Made by a program: the position numbers and the translations under genes | In this document: positions 26,029 through 34,692 of the stretch, piece by piece | How positions within the stretch are numbered: position 1 is the first letter of the stretch | Layout of the letters: every line of letters starts with the position of its first letter | Assembly: GCA_019114135.1 (NCBI GenBank) | Contig: DXGC01000043.1 | Coordinates: 1-63,003 of the forward strand | Direction: 5' to 3' | Length of the DNA: 63,003 nt | Origin: Candidatus Corynebacterium avicola | Lineage (GTDB): Bacteria; Actinomycetota; Actinomycetes; Mycobacteriales; Mycobacteriaceae | The notes under the pieces: model-generated | Database searches by the model: none | The model's input: only the letters and a program-made list of their open reading frames with translations | Told to the model about the DNA's origin: nothing

Positions 26029-26661
26029 CTAACCGCGGGCGGAGCGATCCTCCATGGACCGCGCCACAGCGAAGGCACCCAGGGTCAGAACGGTCACCAA
26101 AGTCGGCAGCCAGAGCATCGACAGGTAGCTCATCCAGGTCGAGAAATCCCAGGCTCCGGCATCGGCACCGAGCCGGACATGGCGTCCCACCGCCGTCGGC
26201 GCGGACCAGAACATCAGGCAGCTGATCCAGAACCCTGCCGCCGCGCCGACGAGCATGAACGGCGGCGCGGTGAGTGCCGGCGCGACCCCGGTCCGTCCGG
26301 AATACGCCGAGGTCCAGCGGTAGTTCTCGAGCGCTGCGACACCGATGATCAACAGCGCCGCCCCCGCCGTGGCGAACACGAGCCCCAGCGGCAACCAGCC
26401 GAACCACTCGGAGGTGCTGTCGAGCCCGAGGAAGGTGACCGTCCTGACCTGGTCGACATAGGACGAGACCGCCGCCGCGCCCAGAAACCCTCCGGTGACC
26501 AGCAGGAACCGGTGGACGGCCATGCGGTGGCGTGCATGAGAGGCGCCAAGGAATGTAGCGTCTCGGGCACTGTCGTCGATGGAGCCCCTGTTGGCGTTCT
26601 CGTCGGGCCCCCCGACGAGCGCCCGGAGGTTGATGGACGGTGCTTGTTCTTGGATCGTCAC
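26029..26661 (-). CDS. Four-helix membrane protein of unknown function
   Basis: 210 residues from a GTG at 26661 (VTIQEQAPSINLRALVGG); the frame stays open to 26748, so the start is uncertain. Four hydrophobic segments: FLLVTGGFLGAAAVSSYV, WLPLGLVFATAGAALLIIG, FMLVGAAAGFWISCLMFW and LSMLWLPTLVTVLTLGAFAV. No known family recognised. It is monocistronic, convergent with the pit unit and divergent from a small gene at 26832. Confidence 0.65.
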   Translation of the reverse strand: MTIQEQAPSINLRALVGGPDENANRGSIDDSARDATFLGASHARHRMAVHRFLLVTGGFLGAAAVSSYVDQVRTVTFLGLDSTSEWFGWLPLGLVFATAGAALLIIGVAALENYRWTSAYSGRTGVAPALTAPPFMLVGAAAGFWISCLMFWSAPTAVGRHVRLGADAGAWDFSTWMSYLSMLWLPTLVTVLTLGAFAVARSMEDRSARG

Positions 26662-26831
26662 AGTGCCAGGATCACCTACCCCGCTTGCCGGGTGATGGCC
26701 CCCAGATGAGCACTCGGTGAACATGACGACAAGCCCACTGAACAGCATCGTCTATCAAAATACTTGACTTCTCCCACCATTGGTCATACCCTCTACAACG
26801 TAATCGAAACACCCTGAAAGAGGTGACCCCC

Positions 26832-27098
26832 ATGATCAACGCACTGACCAAGCTCCTGAGCTGGTACCGCTCCCCCATTGACGGAGACACCAGCGGCGCG
26901 TCAACGACTGCTCTGGGCGTTCTCCCGACGCGGCCGGACCGCAGCGACATCGTCGCCTACCTGATCCATGAAGGACACACTCCGGCCACCACCGGGGACG
27001 TCCGTGCCGCCTTCGCCGTCATCAACGACCGCGAAGCCTCCGACTTCGAGGAGCTCATGGCCCTCGACTACGTCCACAGCTTCGGCCTCCTGGCCTAA
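26832..27098 (+). CDS. Small soluble protein upstream of menE
   Basis: 88 residues with AGAGG 8 bases before the ATG. The sequence is helical and mixed (RSDIVAYLIHEGHTPATTGD, VRAAFAVINDREASDFEELM). No domain recognised. It ends 25 bases before menE in the same direction, so it may lead that operon. Good ribosome site and codon use similar to its neighbours support a real gene. Confidence 0.7.
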   Translation: MINALTKLLSWYRSPIDGDTSGASTTALGVLPTRPDRSDIVAYLIHEGHTPATTGDVRAAFAVINDREASDFEELMALDYVHSFGLLA

Positions 27099-27123
27099 GT
27101 TCCCTCTGAGTACCCTGGGTGGG

Positions 27124-28377
27124 GTGACGCTCGAACCCCTGCCCATCTCCCTCGCCCCGGCCAGCGTGCGCGCGGCCCTGCCGGCCCTGCGCGACTGCAT
27201 GGCCGGTAAACGGGCCGTCCTGCCCATCTCGTCTGACGAGGCCGGACGCCGCCTCGCCGATGTCATGGACGCCGGTGAGGCGGGCCGCCCCGCCGACCCC
27301 GGCACACTTATCGCGTGCACCTCCGGGTCGACCGGTACACCGAAAGGCGCCGTGTTGACGGCGGACGCACTGACCGCGTCCGCAGAGGCCACGGCGTCCT
27401 ACTTCCACGAGCACCATGACCTGAACCCCGGCCCGTGGTTGCTGGCCTTGCCGCCGCACCACATCGCCGGGGTGCAGGTCATTCTGCGCAGCCTGCACGC
27501 CGGCTTCGAGCCAGCCGTACTGCCGGCTACCGGACGGTTCACCACCGAGTCCTTCGCCGAGGCCACCGCGATGCTGCGGCTCACCCACCCGGACGAGGAC
27601 CTCTACACCTCGCTGGTGCCGACCCAGCTGCGGCGGATGCTGGACGACGCTGACCGGGTGAACAGAGCGTCCGGCACGGCGGATGACGTGGCGGCAGCGT
27701 CCGCAGCGATGGACGGGCTCGTCGCCCTGCGTCTCTACTCGGCAATCCTCGTCGGCGGCGCCGCCTGCCCCGCGGACCTCGTGGAACGTTGCGCGGCGGA
27801 GGGGATCCGGATCGTCCGGACCTACGGATCCTCCGAGACCGCCGGTGGCATGGTCTACGACGGCCACCCGATCCCCGGCACCTCGGTGGAGATCGAGGAC
27901 GCCGACCCCGACGGTGTTGGGCGGGTGTTGCTCGGCGGGCCGACCGTCGCCGCGGGCTACCGCAACGTCGACTCCGCCGAGGCGTTCCCCGCCCCACACG
28001 TCTTCCGCACCAGCGACCTCGGACGCCTCGACGACGGCGTGCTCAGCATCCTGGGCCGCGCCGACGGGGCGATCACCAGCGGCGGGCTGAAGATCCTGCC
28101 GGAGGACGTCGAGCGTGCCCTCGCCGACAGCGGCTTCACCGCCTGCGTCACAGGGCTGCCGGACGAGCAGTGGGGCCAGATCGTCGTCGCCGTGGTTGAG
28201 AAGCATGTCGGCGACATCTCCGAGCTGGTCCGCACCACACTGCGGGACGCCGGGGTCGAGCCCCACCTGATCCCCCGGCGCGCCTTCGGACTCGGCGAGG
28301 ACGAGGCTCTGCCGGTGACCGGGCCAGGAAAGCTCGACCGTCAGGCCGTGAAGCGACTCGCAGAGACTAAGATTTGA
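27124..28377 (+). CDS. menE: o-Succinylbenzoate-CoA ligase
   Basis: 417 residues from a GTG at 27124. ANL-superfamily motifs are clear: LIACTSGSTGTPKGAVLTAD (P-loop-like A3), RTYGSSETAGGMVYDG (A5), RTSDLGRLDDG (A7), GRADGAITSGGLKILPEDVE (A8) and the C-terminal Lys in TGPGKLDRQAVKRL (A10). Shorter than many ANL enzymes, as is normal for actinobacterial MenE. It activates o-succinylbenzoate for MenB. menA follows after 3 bases. Confidence 0.94.
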   Translation: MTLEPLPISLAPASVRAALPALRDCMAGKRAVLPISSDEAGRRLADVMDAGEAGRPADPGTLIACTSGSTGTPKGAVLTADALTASAEATASYFHEHHDLNPGPWLLALPPHHIAGVQVILRSLHAGFEPAVLPATGRFTTESFAEATAMLRLTHPDEDLYTSLVPTQLRRMLDDADRVNRASGTADDVAAASAAMDGLVALRLYSAILVGGAACPADLVERCAAEGIRIVRTYGSSETAGGMVYDGHPIPGTSVEIEDADPDGVGRVLLGGPTVAAGYRNVDSAEAFPAPHVFRTSDLGRLDDGVLSILGRADGAITSGGLKILPEDVERALADSGFTACVTGLPDEQWGQIVVAVVEKHVGDISELVRTTLRDAGVEPHLIPRRAFGLGEDEALPVTGPGKLDRQAVKRLAETKI

Positions 28378-28380
28378 GCC

Positions 28381-29298
28381 ATGACTTCGCCTGAGACGAC
28401 CGGGACCGACGACAACTCCGCGCCCCGGACCGCCACCGCCGCCGACTGGCTGACCGGTGCCCGCCCGCACACGTGGGCCAATGCCGCGTCCCCCGTGCTC
28501 GCCGGCACCGCCGCCGCGGTGTACGACGGAGAGGCCTCCTGGTGGCGGGCCCTGCTCGCCGCCGTGGTCGCGATGGCCCTGATCATCGGCGTGAACTACG
28601 CCAACGACTACTCCGACGGGATCCGCGGCACCGACGATGACCGCACCGGTCCGTTACGCCTCACCGGCTCCGGCCTGGTCGCCCCGCAGAAGGTGAAGTA
28701 CGCCGCCTTCCTCTGCTTCGGCGTGGCCGGGGTGGCGGGCATCATCCTGTCCCTGGTGTCCGCCTGGTGGTTCATCCTGGTGGGCGCGGTGTGCATCCTG
28801 GGAGCCTGGTTCTACACCGGCGGCAAGAACCCCTACGGCTACCGCGGCCTGGGCGAGGTCGCGGTCTTCGTGTTCTTCGGGCTGGTCGCCGTGATGGGCA
28901 CCGAGTTCACCCAGTCCGGCTCGGTCTCCTGGGTCGGCGCGCTGCTTGCTGTGGGTATCGGCTCCCTGTCTGCCTCGGTGAACCTGGTCAACAACCTGCG
29001 TGACATCCCCACCGACACCGAGGCCGGCAAGACCACCCTGGCAGTCATCCTGGGTGACGCGAACACCCGGAAGCTCTACGTGGGACTGGTGTCCGTGTCG
29101 GTGCTGGTGACCGTACTGGTCTCTGCGGCAAGCATCGCCGCCCTCATCGCCCTGGTCGCCGTGCCGCTGCTCTTCGTCGCCGCCCTGCCTGTGGTCCGCG
29201 GGGGCAACGGTAAGGAACTGATCCCGGTGCTGGGCCTGACCGGCCGCGGCATGCTGATCTGGGCGGTGGCGATGCTGATCGCCATGTTGCTGGCGTAG
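28381..29298 (+). CDS. menA: 1,4-dihydroxy-2-naphthoate polyprenyltransferase
   Basis: 305 residues with about eight membrane helices. UbiA-family aspartate motifs: NYANDYSDGIRGTDDDRTGP (about residue 78) and the second in NLVNNLRDIPTDTEAGKTTL. It attaches the polyprenyl chain made by the 6574-7596 synthase to the naphthoate ring at the membrane. It is tightly linked to menE and followed after 5 bases by a NUDIX gene. Confidence 0.95.
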   Translation: MTSPETTGTDDNSAPRTATAADWLTGARPHTWANAASPVLAGTAAAVYDGEASWWRALLAAVVAMALIIGVNYANDYSDGIRGTDDDRTGPLRLTGSGLVAPQKVKYAAFLCFGVAGVAGIILSLVSAWWFILVGAVCILGAWFYTGGKNPYGYRGLGEVAVFVFFGLVAVMGTEFTQSGSVSWVGALLAVGIGSLSASVNLVNNLRDIPTDTEAGKTTLAVILGDANTRKLYVGLVSVSVLVTVLVSAASIAALIALVAVPLLFVAALPVVRGGNGKELIPVLGLTGRGMLIWAVAMLIAMLLA

Positions 29299-29303
29299 GC
29301 ACG

Positions 29304-29798
29304 ATGACCGAGCCGACTCGCCGGGTGGCGTCCTACGGCGTCTGTGTGTCTGACGGAGCCCTGCTCATGGTGGTCGTCACCGACCCCACCGACGGCCAGG
29401 AGACCAGGACGTTGCCGGGCGGGGGTGTTGATCCGTTGGAGGATCCTGTTGACACGGTGATCCGCGAGGTCGCCGAGGAGACAGGACGCACCGCCCAGGT
29501 CGTCCGACTGCTCGGCGTGGACTCCCGGGTCATCCCGGCTCACGACGCGGTGCGTGGTGTTCCGCACCAGAACATCGGCATCTTCTACGAGGTCTCCCTG
29601 ACTGATTCGGACAGGGACCTGCGCGCCGAAGCGTCCGGAGACACCAGAAAGCCGAGCTGGATCCCGCTTGACCAGGTCACCAGTCTGCGCCGCAGCGGCC
29701 TGGTCGATGTCGGACGCCGCCTCCTGGAGACCCGCCCCGCCACCGGGCACTTCCCCGACCCGCCGTGTCCCGGCGACAACCCTCTGATCCGCCACTGA
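29304..29798 (+). CDS. NUDIX hydrolase
   Basis: 164 residues. The Nudix box reads GGGVDPLEDPVDTVIREVAE followed by ETG, fitting GX5EX7REUXEEXGU. The N-terminal RRVASYGVCVSDGALLMVVV is the usual first strand. The substrate cannot be told; such enzymes clear nucleotide or CoA derivatives. It starts 5 bases after menA and ends the men operon, converging on a membrane protein across inverted repeat D. Confidence 0.87.
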   Translation: MTEPTRRVASYGVCVSDGALLMVVVTDPTDGQETRTLPGGGVDPLEDPVDTVIREVAEETGRTAQVVRLLGVDSRVIPAHDAVRGVPHQNIGIFYEVSLTDSDRDLRAEASGDTRKPSWIPLDQVTSLRRSGLVDVGRRLLETRPATGHFPDPPCPGDNPLIRH

Positions 29799-29818
29799 CC
29801 TACCCACCGCAGCAACAC

Positions 29819-29912
29819 AATCCATCACACCTCCGGCGATTTCCACATCATGAGAACCGCAGGTCAAGCCCCTCTAGAGACCGGAAGAAAAACGACGGAG
29901 GTGTGATGGATT
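29819..29912. repeat. Intergenic inverted repeat D (17-60-17)
   Basis: Perfect 17-base arms 29819-29835 and 29896-29912. The spacer holds a 31-base core at 29836-29866 (GCGATTTCCACATC...GCAGGTCA) that is 28/31 identical to the minus-strand core of the repeat at 53469-53560, although the arms of the two differ apart from CACCT. Confidence 0.88.
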
Positions 29913-29937
29913 CCGGGTGGCGGCTGGCGAGACGTCT

Positions 29938-30303
29938 CTAGTTCAGCCGGTCCTCGAGCTGCGCGGCCATCTGCTCCTTGTGGGCGCGGCGTCCGGCGTC
30001 GCGGCGGGCGATCTGCTCGTTGACCCGCAGACGCAGGCCCTTGAACAGGAACATCGACAGCGGGAAGGCGATGATCAGCGCCAGCAGCGCGCTCATCAGC
30101 AGCGGGAAGCTCTGCCCCATGCCCAGCAGGATCGCGATGGACTGGATCAGCACAGTGAGCACCAGGAACAGCACGACCCGGGCGAGGCCGTAAAGGAAGA
30201 TGTCGCGCCATGCCTTCCCGGACAGCTTCGTCGGCGCGAGATCTGCGGGGTTGCTGCTGTCGGTGTTGCCGGAGTCGTTCACGTTGCTGCTGGTGTCGTT
30301 CAC
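29938..30303 (-). CDS. DUF4229-type membrane protein
   Basis: 121 residues from a GTG at 30303 (VNDTSSNVNDSGNTDSSN); the frame remains open to 30336. After a polar N-terminus come two helices (FLYGLARVVLFLVLTVLIQS and SALLALIIAFPLSMFLFKGL) and a charged C-terminus (RRDAGRRAHKEQMAAQLEDR), the pattern of actinobacterial DUF4229 proteins found beside menA/menB clusters. Function unknown. Convergent with the NUDIX gene. Confidence 0.78.
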   Translation of the reverse strand: MNDTSSNVNDSGNTDSSNPADLAPTKLSGKAWRDIFLYGLARVVLFLVLTVLIQSIAILLGMGQSFPLLMSALLALIIAFPLSMFLFKGLRLRVNEQIARRDAGRRAHKEQMAAQLEDRLN

Positions 30304-30479
30304 ACTGTCCACCTTACGACCGCCCCTCGCCGACACCCAATCCCCGCCCGATCCTCACACGATGATCGGAATGTGTTTAACGTCATTCACACCCGTACAT
30401 CGACGTGGCCCCACCGGGCGGTTAGCATGGAGACGAGAGAGCGCAACCGACGCACAACTACCTCCGGAGGGCAGAAACC

Positions 30480-30953
30480 ATGGGACGCGTGGTACTTCTC
30501 CTGCTCATCATCGTCACGGTCATCGTACTGTGGAAGGCCTTCGGTCCGAAGACCTGGAACAACGGCGCAGGCCCGGGCAACGGTGCCGACAAGGGCCAGT
30601 TCCCGCAGCTCGGACGGCAGAAGCGGGAGGCAGTCGAGCGCAAGGGGCCGGACGACGACCCCGACTTCCTCTGGAACCTGAAGAAGGAACGCTTCAAGGC
30701 GCAGCGCGAGGAGGAGCGTCGCATCGAGGAAGCCAGGCAGCGCTTCGACCGCGAGGCGAAGCAGCAGAAGAAGCCAGGCCAGAACAATCCCGCCGAGCAG
30801 GACGCTCCGTCCACCCCCGCCGCGAAGGACGAGGGAAACCCGCCCACCAGCGAGAACCGCGCCGACGAGCGCGGTGACGGACGCACCGACGGCCACGGGG
30901 ACGGCCGGAACGACGGACGCAGTGACGGAAAGGCCGAGGGCGGCGCCTCCTGA
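30480..30953 (+). CDS. Membrane-anchored charged protein
   Basis: 157 residues. One N-terminal helix (GRVVLLLLIIVTVIVLWKAF) and then a long, very charged region with coiled-coil character (KKERFKAQREEERRIEEARQ). The tail is a degenerate Asp-Gly-Arg repeat (DGRTDGHGDGRNDGRSDG). CCGGAGGG gives a good ribosome site. Similar single-helix proteins lie in actinobacterial men regions; I do not know a function. Confidence 0.75.
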   Translation: MGRVVLLLLIIVTVIVLWKAFGPKTWNNGAGPGNGADKGQFPQLGRQKREAVERKGPDDDPDFLWNLKKERFKAQREEERRIEEARQRFDREAKQQKKPGQNNPAEQDAPSTPAAKDEGNPPTSENRADERGDGRTDGHGDGRNDGRSDGKAEGGAS

Positions 30954-31003
30954 CCTTTTCGCCGCGACCAGAATCAGGACCGCGGTCACGACCCCTGGCT
31001 AGC

Positions 31004-31120
31004 ATGGCGGCCATGGCACTCACCATCACCGACCACGACGCCGCCGCCACCGTGCGCACCGTGCAGACCATGAATCACCTGCAGACCCACCTGCACCACC
31101 GCGAGAGGTGGCACCCGTGA
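31004..31120 (+). CDS. Possible small ORF coupled to the second lipase
   Basis: 38 codons from ATG 31004 (or 35 from ATG 31013), ending at a TGA that overlaps the lipase GTG by 4 bases (GTGA). The peptide has many His residues near its end (NHLQTHLHHRERWHP). No ribosome site is visible before either ATG. It could be a translated leader that couples to the lipase, or chance. Confidence 0.3.
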   Translation: MAAMALTITDHDAAATVRTVQTMNHLQTHLHHRERWHP

Positions 31121-32145
31121 GCCTGTTCCGTCGATTCGCTGAGTCCGCTCCCGCCTCGGCAGGACGCCCTGCCGTCGGGCGCCGTGCGCGCACGGCATTG
31201 CCGCCCGCCTTCCAGGGCCCGTTGGACGTCCCGCTGAGCAAGATCGTCTCGCAGCGGGCCGGCCTCGCCGACCGGGACGCCCGCCCCGCCGGTGCGGATG
31301 CCGACCTCGCCGCAGAGAACCCTGGCCCGGCCCCTGACCTGTCGCCGTCCCGTCCGGTGCCGGTGGTGCTGGTGCACGGCACCCTGGACAACGCCATATC
31401 CTCGTGGCACTCCCTGGCACCGCTGCTGAGCAACGCGGGCTTCTCGGTGTTCACCGTCAACGTGGGACGCGTCCCCTCCAACGAACTCGCCGGCGGTCTC
31501 GGCCCCGTCGCCGACAGTGCCGCCGAGCTGGCCGCCCGGGTGGAGCAGGTGAGGACGTTCACCGGCTCCGAGGTGGTGGACCTGGTGGGACATTCCCAGG
31601 GCGGTGTCGTCGCCCACGAGTTCATCCGGCACCAGGGCGGTGCGGAGGTGGTCAGGACCGTCGTCGGACTCGGCGTGCCCAATGGCGCGGTGTCACCGAC
31701 CGGGGCGAAGATCCTGCGGACGTTGATCGGCGGGAAGGTCCCGGCCCTCGACGACCTGCTGCCGGGGAGTGACTTCCAGCGTCGGCTCGCCGAGACCGGG
31801 GTCGTGGACCCGACGGTGAACTACACGATGATCGGCACCCGGTTCGACGAGGCCGTCCTGCCGCACTCCTCGCTGTACCTCCCGGAGACCAGCGGTACAG
31901 AAGGCACAGACAACTCCATCACGAACGTCCGGCTGCAGGACCGCCACCGGTTGGACGCCGCCGACCATTTCGCCCTCCCCTACGACCCCTGTGCCCTCGT
32001 CGAGGTGGTCCGGGCGCTGGACCCGTCGGTAGCGGAGGATCCCGACTGGGACATCCCGACGACCCTCGTCCTGCCCTACAACGGTGGTGCGGTCGCTGCT
32101 TTCGCCCGGCCGAAGACCTCCCAGGCCACCGACGCCGGGGTGTGA
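31117..32145 (+). CDS. Second lipase/esterase (alpha/beta hydrolase)
   Basis: 342 residues from a GTG at 31117, with GAGAGG 8 bases upstream; a GTG at 31108 is less well placed. VPVVLVHGTLDNAISSW gives the oxyanion strand, DLVGHSQGGVVAHEFIRH the nucleophile, GTRFDEAVLP the probable acid and DAADHFALPYD the His. Paralogue of the 1271-2245 lipase (both have YTMIGT). The first 80 residues are Ala/Arg/Pro-rich without a clear signal peptide. Its 3' end overlaps the convergent kinase-like gene by 70 bases. Confidence 0.85.
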   Translation: MSLFRRFAESAPASAGRPAVGRRARTALPPAFQGPLDVPLSKIVSQRAGLADRDARPAGADADLAAENPGPAPDLSPSRPVPVVLVHGTLDNAISSWHSLAPLLSNAGFSVFTVNVGRVPSNELAGGLGPVADSAAELAARVEQVRTFTGSEVVDLVGHSQGGVVAHEFIRHQGGAEVVRTVVGLGVPNGAVSPTGAKILRTLIGGKVPALDDLLPGSDFQRRLAETGVVDPTVNYTMIGTRFDEAVLPHSSLYLPETSGTEGTDNSITNVRLQDRHRLDAADHFALPYDPCALVEVVRALDPSVAEDPDWDIPTTLVLPYNGGAVAAFARPKTSQATDAGV

Positions 32146-33059
32146 CCGGTGCGCAAGTGGTCGAGCAGCAAGAATACCGCATCCCACCGGGCGTAGGTCC
32201 ACGCGCGGTGCAGTAGAGCTGCATCATCTTCAGCGTCACCGGACTGCTCCGCCACCCGGCGCGGCAGTGCCGGGTCCAGGGCGAAGAGGTGGGCGTAGTC
32301 CAGGGCCGGGTCCCCGATGTTCATGTCGGAGAAGTCGATCACCCCGAGGCTGGAGCCGTCCCACAGCAGGTGAGAGTCGTAGAGGTCGGAGTGGATCAAC
32401 CGACCGTCGGACGCCGACAACCGCGAGGACAACATCACGTCCACGTCGTGCAGGATCGACTCCACGATCCCGAGGTCTTCGGCACTGATGCGGGCAGGCA
32501 GCAGCTCCGCCGCCCGGGTTCGCACCAGCGCGGCCTTCGCCGGCAGCGCCCGCGGGGAGGCGGTGTTGACCGTCCCGTCCGCCGTCCACCAGGACACCAC
32601 GTCGCTGACGGGTGAGGACGCCACGTCCGACCCGTGCAGCAGCCGCATCATCCCGGCGAGCTGCCGTGTCACCGCGTCCTGACGCTCCGGGTCCAGCGTC
32701 TTCCAGACCTGCGCATCCAGCGGCTCACCAGCGATGCGCCCCTGCAGGGTCACCCTACCGTCAGCCGTGGTCAGTGCCGGGTGCGGTAGGCGGACCGGCG
32801 AATCAGCCGTGCGGCTCAGCAGCTCGAGCACCCCGGCCTCCACCGGAGCCTGCTCGCGGTAGGCCTGCGTCCTGGGCAGCCGGGCGACAAGATCGACGGG
32901 ATCGGCGCCGGACCCAGACGCACCGTGCAGCACGACAACCTCGTGGTCCATGCCCTGCGGAGGCACCGTCGTCGACTCCCAGGTCAGCGTGGGGAAACCG
33001 GCCCGCACCCGGGCGAGCACCTCGCTTGTACCGGCATCCCCTGTACGCCCGCCACTCAC
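32076..33059 (-). CDS. Aminoglycoside-phosphotransferase-fold kinase of unknown substrate
   Basis: 327 residues from a GTG at 33059 that overlaps the rmlA stop (GTGA). APH-fold residues: [15 protein letters not shown] (catalytic Asp, Brenner motif) and [20 protein letters not shown] (metal-binding Asp). The N-lobe Lys is unclear. Coupling to rmlC-rmlA suggests a sugar or small-molecule kinase tied to nucleotide-sugar or cell-wall metabolism rather than antibiotic resistance; that is inference. The last 23 codons overlap the lipase end on the other strand. Confidence 0.78.
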   Translation of the reverse strand: MSGGRTGDAGTSEVLARVRAGFPTLTWESTTVPPQGMDHEVVVLHGASGSGADPVDLVARLPRTQAYREQAPVEAGVLELLSRTADSPVRLPHPALTTADGRVTLQGRIAGEPLDAQVWKTLDPERQDAVTRQLAGMMRLLHGSDVASSPVSDVVSWWTADGTVNTASPRALPAKAALVRTRAAELLPARISAEDLGIVESILHDVDVMLSSRLSASDGRLIHSDLYDSHLLWDGSSLGVIDFSDMNIGDPALDYAHLFALDPALPRRVAEQSGDAEDDAALLHRAWTYARWDAVFLLLDHLRTGHTPASVAWEVFGRAKAATAPPL

Positions 33060-33931
33060 CGGTCCCGACCGCGACGCAGCAGGAGGCGCAGGTAGTCGGC
33101 GTAGTCCGCCTTCCCGAGGAACTCGGCACGGGCGGCAAGGGCGTCGTCGTCGATGAACCCCATCCGCCATGCGACCTCCTCCGGGGCACCGATCTTCAAT
33201 CCCTGGCGCTGCTCGATGGTGCGCACGAAATCACCGGCGGCCATGAGGTTGTCCACCGTGCCGGTGTCCAGCCAGGCGGTGCCACGCGGCAGGATCTCGA
33301 CCTTCAGGTCGCCACGTTCCAGGTAGGCGCGGTTGACGTCGGTGATCTCCAGCTCGCCACGGTCGGACGGTTCCAGCGAGCGGGCGATGTCGACCACGTC
33401 CGGGGCGTAGAAGTACAGACCCGGTACCGCGAAATTGGACGCCGGGTCGTCCGGCTTCTCCTCCAGCGAGGTCGCCTTCCCCTCGGCGTCGAAGTCGACG
33501 ACACCGTAGGCCGTCGGGTCAGCGACCCAGTAGGCGAAGATCGCCCCACCACTGACGTCGTGGAAGCGGCGCAGCTGGGAACCCAACCCGGCGCCGTAGA
33601 AGATGTTGTCGCCGAGCACCAGGGCGACCGGCTCGTCCCCGATGAAGTCGGCGCCGAGAATGAAGGCCTCGGCCAGGCCGTTCGGGGCGTCCTGCACGAC
33701 GTACTCGATGGAGACGCCGAACTGGGAGCCGTCGCCGAGCAACCGCCTGAACTGGTCGTTGTCCTCCGGCGTGGTGATCACCAGGATCTCCCGGATGCCG
33801 GCAAGCATCAGGGTGGTCAGCGGGTAGTAGACCATCGGCTTGTCGTAGACCGGCACCAGCTGCTTCGACACCCCGAGGGTGATCGGGCGCAGCCGGGACC
33901 CGGTGCCGCCGGCGAGGATGATGCCACGCAT
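33056..33931 (-). CDS. rmlA: Glucose-1-phosphate thymidylyltransferase
   Basis: 291 residues from ATG 33931 ([20 protein letters not shown]). The nucleotide-binding GGTGSRLRP loop, [26 protein letters not shown] and the EKPDDP block identify RmlA/RfbA. It makes dTDP-glucose for dTDP-rhamnose, the linker sugar between arabinogalactan and peptidoglycan in corynebacteria. Its start overlaps the rmlC stop (TGATG), and the kinase-like gene overlaps its own stop. Confidence 0.95.
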   Translation of the reverse strand: MRGIILAGGTGSRLRPITLGVSKQLVPVYDKPMVYYPLTTLMLAGIREILVITTPEDNDQFRRLLGDGSQFGVSIEYVVQDAPNGLAEAFILGADFIGDEPVALVLGDNIFYGAGLGSQLRRFHDVSGGAIFAYWVADPTAYGVVDFDAEGKATSLEEKPDDPASNFAVPGLYFYAPDVVDIARSLEPSDRGELEITDVNRAYLERGDLKVEILPRGTAWLDTGTVDNLMAAGDFVRTIEQRQGLKIGAPEEVAWRMGFIDDDALAARAEFLGKADYADYLRLLLRRGRDR

Positions 33932-34584
33932 CAGTCGTCCTCTTCCTGCTGGACAGCCTCCCACGTCAGACGCAGTTCCTTCTCCCAGCCGCGGCACTCG
34001 TCATAGGACGGCAGGGCGTGGGACGCCTCGAACTCGGCGACGGTGGGGGCGTCACGGTCCTTGTCGGACAGGACGAGGTTGTCCATGGGCAGTCCATGGG
34101 CCGCCCAGTCGATGCCGAGGGCGGGGTCGAGGGGGTTGACGCCGTGTTCCGCGGAAGGGTTGTAGCCCTCGGACATCAGGTAGTTCAGGGAGGCCGGTCC
34201 CCCACCGACGGGAATGCCCGGCGCGTGGCCGACACCGATCGGCACGAACAGTGCCTTGCGGTTCTCCGCGGAGAGCTCCACCACGATGTGCTTCAGGAAG
34301 GTCGGAGAACCGCGACGCAGGTCGACGAGCACGTCGACGATGCGTCCGGCGACGCAGGTGACGTACTTGGCCTGTCCGGGCGGGACGTCGGCGAAGTGCA
34401 CGCCCCGGATCACGCCCTCCTTCGAGGTCGACAGGTTCGCCTGCGGGATGTCCAGCGGGTAGCCGAGCTTCTCGGCGACGACATCGGCCTTGAACCACTC
34501 GTGGAAGGTGCCACGGTCGTCCGGGAAGATCTTCGGGGTGGCGACCCAGGCACCCGGGATCGCAAGGTCGGTGATCTCAGTCAT
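33931..34584 (-). CDS. rmlC: dTDP-4-dehydrorhamnose 3,5-epimerase
   Basis: 217 residues from ATG 34584. Cupin epimerase features: [32 protein letters not shown] with the catalytic His, and [20 protein letters not shown]. In C. glutamicum RmlC is fused to RmlD, as I recall; here there is no RmlD domain and no rmlD gene in the window. Divergent from the ferredoxin reductase gene. First gene of the rmlC-rmlA-kinase unit. Confidence 0.92.
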   Translation of the reverse strand: MTEITDLAIPGAWVATPKIFPDDRGTFHEWFKADVVAEKLGYPLDIPQANLSTSKEGVIRGVHFADVPPGQAKYVTCVAGRIVDVLVDLRRGSPTFLKHIVVELSAENRKALFVPIGVGHAPGIPVGGGPASLNYLMSEGYNPSAEHGVNPLDPALGIDWAAHGLPMDNLVLSDKDRDAPTVAEFEASHALPSYDECRGWEKELRLTWEAVQQEEDD

Positions 34585-34656
34585 GCGCACCATCCTATCG
34601 TCGCCGCCGGACGGGAGTGCATTGTCCACCAGCGGTCAGGGCCTTCAGTGCCTTCC

Positions 34657-34685
34657 TTGAATCGATATGTTTCTGGTAGTAAAAT
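34657..34685 (+). promoter_or_regulatory. Promoter of the reductase/desaturase operon (leaderless)
   Basis: TTGAAT (34657-34662), 17-base spacer, TAAAAT (34680-34685). Transcription would begin 7-8 bases downstream, exactly at the ATG at 34693, and no ribosome binding site is present. This strongly suggests a leaderless message. Confidence 0.7.
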
Positions 34686-34692
34686 CTCTCGA

